29,476 nt of DNA from Chromera velia. Taxonomy: Eukaryota > Sar > Chromeraceae. A program made the position numbers and the translations under genes. The DNA lies in NCBI GenBank assembly GCA_018398765.1, contig JAHBMJ010004335.1, positions 7,628 to 37,103 on the forward strand, in the 5' to 3' direction. Every line of letters begins with the position of its first letter. Position 1 is the first letter of the stretch. Of this stretch, positions 1 to 11,661 are shown in pieces. The notes beneath the pieces are model-generated. The model had not been told where the DNA came from. It saw only the letters and a program-made list of their open reading frames with translations, and did not search any database.

Positions 1-345
1 GGGGGGGGGGGGGAAGTGAATCAGGCACGAATGTTTGTCAAGAAAATCGTTTGACTTATAGAAACAGAAAAGTACTTCTCAGTAGTCTATCGGGTTGCAA
101 AGAGAAGGGGAGGGGGAAACAGACGCGATCGAATGTCAAAATGTGTTGTGTTTTGTCCCTTCAAGCATGTTTGGTTTCCCCAAATTCTCCTTCACCGTCT
201 GGAAACATTGAAGCTGAGAGGTAAACGGAAGACGAAGCTCCACTCGCCCAGCCCGTGCTTGATTTTCTTTTCCCACTTGAGAGGCATAGAGCTTTAATTA
301 TGTTGGTTCGTGTGGCTTTCTTTTCTTTTCTTTTTCGCTTTCCAG
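1..345 (+). other. Incomplete 5' flank: poly-G contig edge and 3' end of an intron
   Basis: The window opens with 13 consecutive G, which looks like an assembly edge similar to the G-runs flanking the N gap at 24,373. The rest shows no convincing coding frame. From about 318 it becomes T/C-rich and ends in TTTCGCTTTCCAG at 345, a good polypyrimidine tract plus 3' splice site. I therefore read this stretch, or at least its right part, as intron upstream of the first visible exon. An earlier exon may be hidden here but I could not find one that joins in phase. Confidence 0.5.
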
Positions 346-1415
346 GGCCGCTCGCCATTCGGTCGAGTCCTTCGTCCAGTCTGTCCTTCTCGTGATGGAA
401 CGTCATGAGACTGTGCGGTCTGTCCTTCTGCGCGTGTTGGCGAAGTTGGCCGTTGTCGGGAAGAACGGTCTCGGGGCCGCGTGTCTGACGGGTTTGGGGG
501 ACCTCGTTAGGTCCCACACGGGGCTGGAACCTGAGATCAAGGAGGTGACTCGGGGGGTGATTGTGAAGGCTGTTGCAGACAATAACAGCATTAAGAGACT
601 GGATTCAGATAAAGAGGACCGAGCCTCTCATGCTCTTCTGATGAACCTTGCGCATCTGTGCGAGAAGAATCATTTGGGGGATGCGTTACAGCCGATGGTC
701 AAGCAGCTATGTCAGGTGTTCAAGGAGAGTCACTCGAAAGCAGATGCTCTTCTGGCTCTGCTGGCTGCTGCGTTGTTGGATGAGTCGAATGCGATCGTTG
801 CGTGGGGGGAGGGGGTGCACCGTCTCGTGGCGAGACATCTTGATTCAGAGACCTATTTGAGAAGCGAGAAGCTTCAGCATAAGTATGTGGCTCTTCTGCG
901 CATTGCAGAGAGAATGGCGAGGGCGGAGGACCGAGCAGCTCGGCAGCTTGCTGACGATTCAGTCCACGTGAAACTGCTCAACCATCTCCGCGCGTTCCTC
1001 TCCAAAGACACGGGAGGGCTGTCTCTGCAGAAAGCGAAGATGACGGGACCGTGCATCGACTGCATTGCGGCTCTGATCAAGCATGACAAGACGAACGGAG
1101 CCCTGAGAGAGGCCGTGGATGACCGGCACTCTCTTGACTTATTCCTCAAAGGAGCGAAGGATGAGGGGTTGGACCCTGTCGTTTTGTCAGCAAGTCTCCG
1201 TGCGATTTTGGTGGTGTTGGAGAAGAGGAGTGAGAAGGCGCAGGAGGTCGCTGAGGGGCTGAACAAGCTTCGGCAGCTGATGCATTTTCTGGGTCTGACA
1301 AAGTACAAGGTTCTGTGGGAACACGCTGAGAACCACGTGAAGCTGGACGCACGAGACGCGAGGGGCATGGAGGACGAAACGGTCGGATTGCCCAGAGCCT
1401 CCGCAGACAAAGCAG
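346..1415 (+). other. Exon 1 of the visible gene: long alpha-solenoid-like block
   Basis: This is by far the longest exon (1,070 nt, about 356 residues). The frame is open from the acceptor at 345 and coding-like before the first ATG at 395 (residues read AARHSVESFVQSVLLVM), so 395 is probably not the start codon. The protein is almost all amphipathic helix, with runs such as LLALLAAALLDESNA and SEKLQHKYVALLRIAERMA, and has the periodic Leu/Ala pattern of ARM/HEAT-type solenoids. It ends at AAAGCAG before a GTGAGA donor, leaving one nucleotide of a codon that exon 2 completes. Confidence 0.75.
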
Positions 1416-1687
1416 GTGAGAGGGGTGAAGAGATTGGTAGATGAAATGGATGCATGCACACAGATCTGAAAGCATACGAGGGAGTCATTGAGAAGAAGCA
1501 TCATCAAATCCTAGTTTCTGCAATCCCGTGCATTTCTGCCCTATCTGCACCGCTGTCTGCATGCCTCCCCTGGTTGCGCTCTGTTTCCGGTTTTTGCGTT
1601 TTGAGTCCCTCCCGAGGGACAAGAGACTTCGGCTCCCCCCTTTTCCTCTTTTCAGGACCGTCCGTGGGTTCCGATGACAACCAAAAT

Positions 1688-1724
<37 letters not shown>

Positions 1725-2270
1725 ATGTGTCTTTCCTCCCCAACACACGCACACGAATGCAAGCAGGTACCACAAAGGCCCCTGAGCTCGGTCAGCAGAC
1801 GAACCACTACGTCCACTCTGTGTTTTTGGCGATTGTCAACCTGATTGGATGGTTCGCTGCCAACAAGAGTATTCCGATCTGCGCCGCTGTGAATCAGTCC
1901 CTCAACGAGGAGCAGAGAGAGACGGTCCTGTTCAGACTCCTCGCAACACCCTCAGACGAAATCAGGTGGGTCGATTGGTAGGGCTGCTTCTAGTGGGAAA
2001 GGGTTTGCTGAGTTCTTATGTCCCTCCGCTTTTCTTCAGCGCCTTTCCAAGGTGTTTGCGCTTCGGCCGCTCTTGACCTTCATCTGATTGCATGATCTAT
2101 GACTTTTGTCCGTCCAGGGAGTGTTTTGTCTTCAAGTCATTCCCCCCTGTTTTTCTCGAGATGAACGCCAGCTTGGCACGTACACGGCTATGAGCAGGTG
2201 TAAGCGTCTTCACTTCCGGAAAACTGTCCGTCTCTCTCTCTCTCTCTCTCTCTCTCTTCTTGTCTTCGGC

Positions 2271-2325
<55 letters not shown>

Positions 2326-5300
2326 CTTCTCTCTTCTTGTCTTCGGCCTGTCTGTTTGTCTGTCTCTCTCTCTCTCTCTCTCTGTTTCTGCTCCTTGACA
2401 TGCAGGAATGCCATCATGGAGTGCATGGACCGCATCGATACTGCCGAGCTGGAGACGGAGGAGATGGCCCAACTGATCAAACTCCTCGAGGAACAGGTCC
2501 GTCGGTCGGTCGGTTGGTCTGTTGGTCAAAAGGAGGAATTGCGGGGGGTGTCGATACAATGAATCAGTCTGCTTTGCATTTTGTTCACTGACTTCTTTCT
2601 TTCTTTTCGTATTGCGATTCTCATCACAAGCCCCCCCCCCCTGTATCCGTTAGCCTGTCAGGTGAGGATTTTCTGTGTGGCGTCTGTCGCTGGTCAGGTC
2701 CTGCGTGAAACCAGGATGTAGGATTTAGGGGGGGAGGATGTACACTTTAGGCGGGCTAACTGGCCTTCTTCTCTCCTCAGGGTCTGTCTGTTTGCCACCC
2801 TTCTTTGTGTCTGCTGTTCAGGTGAACATCGGTGCTGGTGAGACAGAGAAGGTCCTCTCGAAGGTGATTTCTTTGTTGACCAAACTCGCTATGGACAACG
2901 AGACAGAAGCGGGTCGGTCAGTGCATGGTCAGGGGAAAGCGTGTTTTTTCCTCCAGTGCACATGCGTGTGTTTCGATTTTCCACCCTGTTTTCAGCTTTG
3001 TTTGCACGATATCGGCTTGGGATTCTTTTGTCTGAGTCTCCATCCGCTCTTGTCTGTAAAACTGCATAGCTCATCTTCTGGGTGTCACTTATATGCTCTG
3101 TGCATGCATCTGTGGTTCGAATCTTTGCTCCAAGAGAAGCATGGACAGGCAAGTTCATTCTTGTTCCGACATCACTGTTCCTATTGTTCTATTCCCTCCC
3201 TCTTCAGGTCGTGTGTTCCGGAACGATCATGGCGAGGCGGCGGTGGAGGAGGTTGCAGACGTTCTGTACAGGAACGCTCTTCGAAGAACAAACGATGATC
3301 AGGAAGAAGAAAACCAAAAGACAGAACTCTCGTTTGCCTGCGTGTGGTTCCTCAGACAGTCCTCGCTCCGGACGGACTTCCGCAAGTTTCTTCGGTCGGT
3401 CTGCTGTTCGGTCCATTATTCCTCCTTTTCTTTGTAGAGCAGATGGGGCAGACAGGCAGGCATCCGTCCGGTCTCCATCACAAAAACCGCGAAGTGTTTC
3501 TCCTCTGTTTTACTTACCATTTTTTTTTTTCACGCGACGAGACGTACTCGTGTCTTTCCAGCTGGTCAGCGAGCGTAAATGGACTAGAGAGACAGACACG
3601 CAAGCGCACAGAGCACCCCCTTTCCTCTCTTCTTCCTTCTCTGTTCCGTGACACCCAAGTGAACGGGCTGACGGCCCGTCACATCGAAAGCACAGCATGC
3701 AGTCTTTTCTATCTACTATGCCCTCTCTGGCCTTCTGTTCTTCCTCTATGATCGATCGATCGATCGATCGCACAGGTCGAAGAGGCTCTCTGAGCAGTTC
3801 CGCGTCGTCCTGAAGAAGGAAGAGCAGCTGCACTCCCCCACGAACCCGGACGTTCTCCTGGAGCTCACCTGGCTGGGTAGAGACGCGGACGTGCTCACAC
3901 AGGCCCTCACGGCAGCAGACAGACTCCACCCGAGGAAGAAGCAAGCCTTCAGACTTGTCGCCAGATTGGGAGACATCCTCATGGGAAGGTCAGCGGCTCC
4001 TCGTGGCACCTGTGTCATGGCACCTGAGTGTGTGAGACCTCTCATGTGTTCATTCTTTCTTTGTTGCTTCTCTCTCTCGTCATTGGCTGCCTGCAAGACT
4101 GGTGTTTCGATGGTCAAAAAATGGGTGCGTGGATCGGTAGAGCAGATGCCATCAATGGTGTGTGTAGCTGGAGCTCATGAGGTTGTGTCACGTCATTTGA
4201 TATGTGCAGATCTGACGCTTGGGACACTTGGAAGACTGCAGAGGGAGAGGGGAGGGGAAAGACGAGGGAGGACCCGATCCTTCTGGAGGAGATCTGCGCT
4301 CGTGAGGACCAGATGTGGAACCTCAGGGGGATGAAAAGAGAGTCTGACTATTTGGACGTGCAGGAGGAGAGGGAGAGGGTGATTGCACAGGAACAGTTTG
4401 TAGCACTCTCAGGTCAGCCTGTGGTCCTTCGAGTCACGTCAAGGAGGAGAAAGGAGGGGATACAGAGGCACTTCCCTGCTTTTCAGGGGCAAATTTGGCT
4501 TTTGTTTCTTCGCGCGTCTGCGTGTTGGCATAAAAAGAAGCCTTGCAGGACTTTCATTTGCAGGGTGCGTCGTTGAATTCTCAGGTGAATCGAACTCCCT
4601 CTCGGCCCTCTTCTGTTTACCTCTGCCCTGCCCTGCCGTGTTGGACGTCTGCCTGCCTGCAGGCATAGAGAGACTTGCCCAAGTGATGAACGCGCCGAAC
4701 TTGAGGAGTCAGCACGACGGTCTGGACGAGAAGGGAGGCCTGATGCGACCCTCCGCAGAGGACCGGGAGAGAGTGAGGGAGGACAGCGACACCTTCACGG
4801 GGCGTCTGAAGACCTTCATGGAGAAGGCGGACAAGGAGACGAAGGAGAAGTACACAAAGGAGAAGGAGAAGACCGAGCACGACAAAGTCACAGGGAGAGT
4901 AGAGGAAGACCCATTCGAGAACGTTTCGGGTCGGTCAGTGGTCTTGAGTGCGCATTGATGTTCACGTGTCTTGGCCAAAAAAAAGGCAAAACCAGGGAGG
5001 GGAGGATAGACAGCGACACAAATCAAAAAAGGGGGAAGAAGAGAAGAAATTATGTTTCTTCAACGATCACTTCTTTCTGTGTCGGCTTGAGTGTAGACAT
5101 TCTTCCTCTTGCAAACATTCATTCAACAGAGAGAAAAGAATGTGTTGCAATAAGTGAGAAGGAGGATCCTCATGGGTGTCTTTCTGTTCTTCTTGTAGTG
5201 AAGGAAGGAGAAATGGGGGCTGTACGTGTCTCTTATCTTTTTCGCTTTCCACCTGTCAGTCCCCCCTGTTCTGTGAGGACATCCGTCCGTTGCTGTCCTC

Positions 5301-8300
5301 CTCAACAGAGAGAGACGAAACAGGACAGAAAAAGAAAATATCGTCCCTGCCTGTCTCTCTGTTCCTGTTCCTTCTCCCTCCTGTCTGCAGGGAGAGACCT
5401 TTTGATGCGCACCTTGATGGCCCCCTCTAGTGACCACCCCGGGGGGTCGAGTGACTCTGGGGGCTCTTTGTTCGGCCGTCCGACTGCGGACTTCCTCGAC
5501 ACGCCCTTCAAGGCGCCCCTCTCAGACGGGACCCTGGACGCTGCATACATCGTCTCTGCATATCTCAGGTGTGTGGAGGGGATCTGGATGGAATTGATCA
5601 CTCTTCTCTTGTGGGACGGTCCGGTTATGTCATTTGCTTTCCTTCCTTCTTGTCTTGTCCTGGCACTGCGCTCCTTTGTCAAAGTCCGCTCGTCTGGTTC
5701 GTCTCTGTTGCTTCTTTCGGAATTTGAAGAGCTAAATCCTGTTGCAAGGGAGCAAGTAATGTGTCCTTCGAGACAGACCTGAAAGGCAGAGTGGGTCTGT
5801 CAGTGTCGTTCTCTGTGTACTTGTACTGATCGGGAAGGAAGGACGCATGTGGGCGTGCAGGTGTCTCTACTGTTCCGTGGAACTTTCCGTGTCAGAGGAA
5901 ATCAGACAGAAGGCCTCTGAACACGTGACTAGGTCAGCTTGAAAGAATGTCACAATGCACAGAAGGGTGCAACAAATTCCGGTCAATTGCGGATTTCGTG
6001 TCAGTGGCCGCTTTTTCTGGCTTTTCCCTTCTGTGTATGCAGAAGATCATGTTTTGCTTTCTTAGTTCTCATGCTTCTGTGCCTTTTACGTTGCTTTGCA
6101 GCCCATTTTCTTACACTCAGCATTTCTGTCCCCACTCTCTTTTCTTTTTCTTTCTTACTTACTTTGTTTGTTTGTTTGTTTCGCTTTCGTGCTCTTTGTC
6201 GCTCTTCCCTTCCTCACAGGCCCCACGTGATAAGGAGACTGCGAGACCTCGTCCGCCTCTGCCCCTTCGCACAGTGCAACGTCGGAGCCAAATTCCTCAG
6301 GCTAATGACTGCAGCCATCACGCTGGGACCCAAAGACACGGTGGGTGAGTGAGTGCGTGTGTGTGCGTGAGAGCTCTCTCTTTTCCCTTCCCTGCATGGA
6401 TCCACTCTCTGCTCTCAGCTGAAGAGGCATGCAAGATCATGCGGGCAGAGGAGAGGGGCAGTTGAGAGCGGACGTCTCTGTGCGTATGCGTGTGTGTGTC
6501 GATTTCTGGGCGGGTACGTTCTTCAGAATAAGTACAGCAGCGCTGTCTCTTCTTTCCTCTTCTCACGGCAAGGCTTTATGTCTCTCGCTCCTTTTGTCCA
6601 GAGACGCCTCTTTCTTTCCCTATCGTTCTTGTTGTTTCTGGTTGCAAGCATGTGCATGCAGGCCGCCTCGATTGACCATATCCGGATCTACGATATGATC
6701 TGCGAGTGAGTGAGTCATTCGTTCGCATGAAATGCATGGATGGATGCGGCATCGGGGACAGGAAGAGAAGGCCTGAAGGACGGGGGGGCACAGAGATGTT
6801 GGCAAAGCATTTTCTTTCTCAATGATTCCTTCTCTCGGGCGATTTCTCCTCGCCTCTTGTATCCTTTGCACGCATGGCTCTTCTTGGTGGACTGTTCTCT
6901 TATGAGACCCGTTTTATTTCCTGAAACGTCCTCTGTGCGGTCAGTTCGGGTTCTTGTGACTTGTTGAAGGGGCTGGTTTTGTTTGTGTATTTTTATGCGT
7001 AGCTTGAATACACGCTCTTTCTTTGCCCTGCTGCGTTCCATCAGATTAGTCCAAGAGGTCGTGCACCCTTTGCGGATCCTTCTCTCAAGGGGACAGGCGG
7101 AACTCCTCAGCGGCAGACAATTGGTGGGTGCGTGGGTGGGTGTGCATATAGACATTTGAACCGAAAAGGGGCTGCTTTCTGAACATTAGTTCCCCTCCCA
7201 GTCTCTTCCTTTTCTTTGACAAGCTATGGAAGTCTGTCGACATCCATTCCTCTGATCCCCTTGTTACCTTCTCTTTCTCTCCTACTCTCGTTGCAGACGT
7301 TGTGCGCAGAGCTGGCGTCCTTCTTCGCAATCGTTGCGCAACAGACAGGTTACGTCTGCTTCTCCCAATTCCCAGAGGTCAGTCAGCCTTGAGGATCGAT
7401 CAGCCTGAATGGATAGCCGTCGCCTGGGTTGTCTCTGTGTGTGTCCTTGCCGTTGGGTTTTGCTTCTGCAACAATTGGCGGGTGAAGCAGATCGCACTTC
7501 CTCGCGCTTAACCCTTCGTCTTTCTTGCTATTTTTGCCTGTCCCTTTGGTGCATACGTGCACACAAAAAGCGGCTCTATTTCAAGTCATGCTTCAGCCAT
7601 TTGCTGTTTCCTCTACCATCCCTTCCCTTGTACATTCCGTCCGGTCAAAAGAGCTCATGGAGGGCACCGCTGTTCGCAATGGAAGGAAATTTGCCCGACG
7701 GAGAAATAATGAGTGTATACCATTCCTACTTGCTTTTGTCTCACAGGTCCAGAAGCTCTGCATTGAGAGAGCCATGCCCCGGCTGATGCCCGAGAGTGCT
7801 GTGAAGGTCCTGGTGGCAATGATCATCTATGAGCTGCAGCTGGATGCAGGATCATCTCAGTCAGTCTCTCTCTCTGTCTCTCTCCCTCGCTCTCTGCGAG
7901 TGTCTGTGTGTTTTTCCGTTTGTGTTCTTCTTTCCTCCACGCGCGCGTCCCAGTGTAGGGTGTGATGTTGTTCTGTACAGTAACGTCCCAATGAAGTCTC
8001 TTTCCGTATATTTTGTCGCGGTGGGACGTTTCAATTCGGACTGTCAAAGCATATCCATCACGGGGAACAAATGGAAGAAGTTTCTGCTCTTTCAATGGAT
8101 GACTGGATGACTTGAGTGCCGTGTCCCCTTTTTTCACTCCCTGCTGCCCGTCACTCTCTCTGTTGATTGCGCAGTGGCACCGTCATCGCCCATCTCCTCG
8201 AGCACTCGGCACAGCGTCAGGGTATCAGAGAGCAGGCCATGAAGGCAGTGGCGGCTCTGGTCCAGAGATGTCCTTCGAAGAAATACGAAGTCCTCGAGTC

Positions 8301-9636
8301 CTTCTGCAAGGTCAGTCAGTCTGTCAGTCTGTCTGTGTCTGTTTGCCTTTTAATCTGTCTGTCTGAGAAAAAAACATATGGCCTGTCTGTTAGTCTTTCT
8401 GACGGGCGGCGAGGAAGACAGCAAGAAAAGATACCCTTAAGAGCAGATCTGTCGTGAGAGGAAACAACAAAGGACGAAAAGAAGCAAAGCAAAGAACGGC
8501 CTCTTGCTCCCACTCGATGGAATGCGCAGTGGCCGCAACGCAATCGTCTCAGCACTACCGTTTTGGCAAACAAACGCTAAAAGAGGCAGCAGAAGACGCC
8601 GAAAAAACAGGCAGCTAGCAAAAAGCAATCCCTTTTTCGTTCTCTTCTCTTTTGAGCAGAATATGCTTACTTTTCTTAAGCCCGACACTCTGCCTTCTTT
8701 TCTTCATTTTTCTTGTTACTGACACAACTATCTGCAGGCAAAGGTGCTCAACAAAACCTTCCTCCGCATCTCCTTCCTTCAAGACTTCCTTCACGCAATC
8801 CTCTGGAAACACTACACTGAATCTCTGGTCTGTCGATTCTCTAACCTCGTGTTCTGTCTACAGACTTGCCAAATTTACCCCGCAAACGACTGTCGCTCCC
8901 GTTGAACCCTATTGTATGTTTTTTCTCTCTCTTTTTGATATTTCGCCCTTGTTTATTTCTTCTCTCTCTCTCTCTCTCTGTCTGTCTGCGACTTTGGCCA
9001 AACCATGTCAGTCAATATTGTGACCCGATTGAATCTGTCTGCCTGTTTTTTGTCTGGTCCGTCTCCGTTTCTCTCATGCTCTCTCACACCTGACTCTCGG
9101 TCTCCCGTTTTCCTTTCCCTGTCCCTTCCTTTGGTTCTCTTCCTTCTCCCCCTCAGCAAATGCTGCTGACAAACCTAGAGGACGCCTCCTCAGGCTCCGT
9201 CTTAGTCGGTCTCCCCATCCATGGGGGCTCCAAGGGACAGCACAGAGAGGTCCACAGACCCAAAACCCTCCCTGTCAGAGTGCTGGGGGCGTATAGGGTG
9301 AAGCTGTACATCTGGAAGAAGAAGATGTGGGAGAACAGAGTCCTCGTCCTCGCACACCACCGGCTCGTCTGGGTGATCCAACCGAGGGGAACGTCAGTCA
9401 GTCTGTCTGTCTGTCTGCATGTGAGAGGGGGGGCAGGGAGAGGGGGAGGGACTTGACCTGTGAAGAAAGTGAGGAAGGGAGGGGTGCAGTAGGGTTCTAT
9501 CCCGATTCACCTTCATTTGTCCCCGGAAGCACTGACAAAGAAGACAACGCTGCCTGCCAGAGAGTGTGCTTTTGTTCGATCTAGGACAGACGCACAAGAA
9601 AGTCTTACACGAGTTGCAATCTTGCTTCTGCTTTCC

Positions 9637-9678
<42 letters not shown>

Positions 9679-11627
9679 GTGCAGGCATTGCAGCGTGTGC
9701 CCCGAGGACAGATTCTGTCCCACGCCGCCAACAGTCGAAGGGGTGAGTGCCTCGATTTGCTCGGCTCTTCTTCTTTTCCCCGTGCTGTCTTGCCCGTTCG
9801 TCTGTGATTCTATGACGGAATGAATCTTCCTTCCTTCCTTCCTTCCTTCCTTCCTTCTTGGGTCGCCTGTTGTGTAGGCCTGCATGCCTAATCAGTTCTT
9901 TTTTTTGCTCGAAAGAGGAAAGGATGTGGACTCTCTCTGTTTTTATGTCCGCTTGGCCGTCAGACAGTCTCCTGAGCGAAGGGGGGGGGAGAAAACAAAC
10001 ACATGGTTTGTCCGTCTTTGTCTATCTGCAGAAAGGGAGGGAGTACGAAACGATGACCCGTCTCGTCAGGGGATTCGGCCCTCAAATGCTCGCAGTGGGG
10101 TGGATCAAGGCAAGTTGTATTTGTTTGGTTGTTTAGCTTCATTTCTGTATCGGATTGCTGAAATAAGTTGAAGATCGAATGTGTAAATTTAAGTGAACAG
10201 ATTTTCAATTCAAGTCGATAAGGCGACTTTTCGTCTGCTTCAGTCTGTCGCATTTTCCGACTTTTTTTGATCCAATTTTTGCGTACTTGTGACACGGCCT
10301 CGAACGACGGGTTTGAAATGGTACCTTTCCACGTTGTTCCTCTCTGTCTTCTAAATTTCGACTGTGTCTGGCCTCATTTCTTTCTTATTGCAGGAGGATG
10401 AGAAGGGAGGAGGGACAGGAAACGAGAAGGAAGAGGTTGACATCATCGTGTGTGAACACCTGGGAGACAGGGAAGCACTCCTCAGGGCTCTCCAGGTCCG
10501 TCTAGTCGTTCGTTCGTCTGTTTGCCTTTCGTTTCAGTTCGTTTGATTTCGTGAACTGACAACCACCCCGCTGCTCCTGTTGAGTCAAGCACTATTTTGT
10601 TTGTGATCTTTAGAAAGTGCTTTGACCATGCATGTCGGGACCAACAGATCCCCCGTCTCGTCTCGTCTCCTTCCTCTTTTTTCCTCTTGTGTCCTGTCCC
10701 ATGTGCTCCGTGACCAATGCCTCCTCCCTGCATGCCCCTGTCTCCTCTTGACTGAATTCGTCTGAACAGGTCAAGTCAGGCAGCGACGTGGAGCACAGAG
10801 TCCCTCTGTACAACGACGGGGAGTTGTTGGAGATCGTCAGGCAGAAGGTCGACGGGGAGCCTGTGTGTGCGACCTGCGCTGTTGAAACGGTAGGTCGGTC
10901 GGTTGGGGAACGCATGGGAAGATCTCAGAAACACGTGGCAGTTAGACTGGAAGGTGGAGCGAGACGGAACTCACACGCTCTTTAGAGAAAGACTTGCGAG
11001 AAGGCTAGATGGCGGCTGGAGTTTGCCAGCGGGAAGAGCACAGGGGAATTCCGTGCGGCTATCAGTACGATGTGTCAGGGCAGCGGAGGAGAATCCCTGC
11101 TGTGAGCGTTATGTCGTTTTCTCGCTTTTTGCTCCTTTTGGCCCCTTTCTCCGTTCGTTTTGCATGACTGTCTCTCCAATCCGTCCTCTTGATTTCTCCC
11201 TCCCTGCAGGGCTCCAAGTCCCCCTACATGACGCTGTTCGTTCTGACCTTTGAAAGTGGGTCTCTGCTTGGGGGGTGGTGTCTCGTCTTCGTTGCCGCGT
11301 CGTTTATCTGTTTTTCATGTTTCAATTTGCGTGGCTTTTGCCTTCGCATTTCTGTGTTCACGGTAAAATCTGCCCTTGAAATAGGAATCGCTCTCTTTCG
11401 TGCTTGCATCTCACACTCTCTGCCGCTTTCCGAGCTCAAATTGTTACTTGAACCTTGCACAAGTGCATACTTTTTTCGTAAGCCCACATCTGATGAATGT
11501 CATGTTCCTAGTTGGGTCTGGCCCACTGTTGACTTCCTTCTCAGTAGGGTCGGGATGTCAACTTGGTTTCTCTTCTTCAACAGCCTGTTTGCCTCTCTGT
11601 TTAATACCCGAATGCCCAAGTGAATGG

Positions 11628-11661
<34 letters not shown>

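Larger units (their letters stand above)
9157..10889 (+). other. Exons 17-21: possible PH-like / myosin TH1-like domain
   Basis: Exons 17 to 21 (about residues 1,054-1,252) switch from helices to predicted beta strands. Exon 17 has alternating hydrophobic strands (RVLGAYRVKLYIW, then NRVLVLAHHRLVWVI). Exon 18 is Cys/Pro-rich. Exon 19 adds ETMTRLVRGF and MLAVGWIK. Exon 20 ends with a strand and helix (VDIIVCEHLGDREALLRAL). A set of strands closed by one C-terminal helix is the PH-fold plan, and the RVLVL...H.L motif recalls membrane-binding TH1/PH modules. This is pattern reading only; no family match was possible here. Confidence 0.35.

Noticed and set aside
395..397. ATG at 395 as the gene start
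   Set aside because: The frame continues upstream with coding-like residues to a good acceptor at 345, so this Met is internal.
2188..2562. Arg/Glu- and Ser/Leu-rich frames over intron microsatellites (also 9,394-9,885 and 24,753-25,096)
   Set aside because: They are translations of CT, GTCT or TTTC repeats and carry no other coding signal.
346..4929. Identity of the large protein as GCN1
   Set aside because: A few helical phrases in exon 1 recall the GCN1 N-terminal solenoid, but the EF3-like HEAT core and the overall length of GCN1 are missing, and the C-terminus is quite different.
6417..6462. An extra small exon between exons 10 and 11
   Set aside because: It can be forced in phase with a weak GTTGAG donor, but exon 10 joins exon 11 directly in phase 0 with coherent sequence, so the extra exon is not needed.
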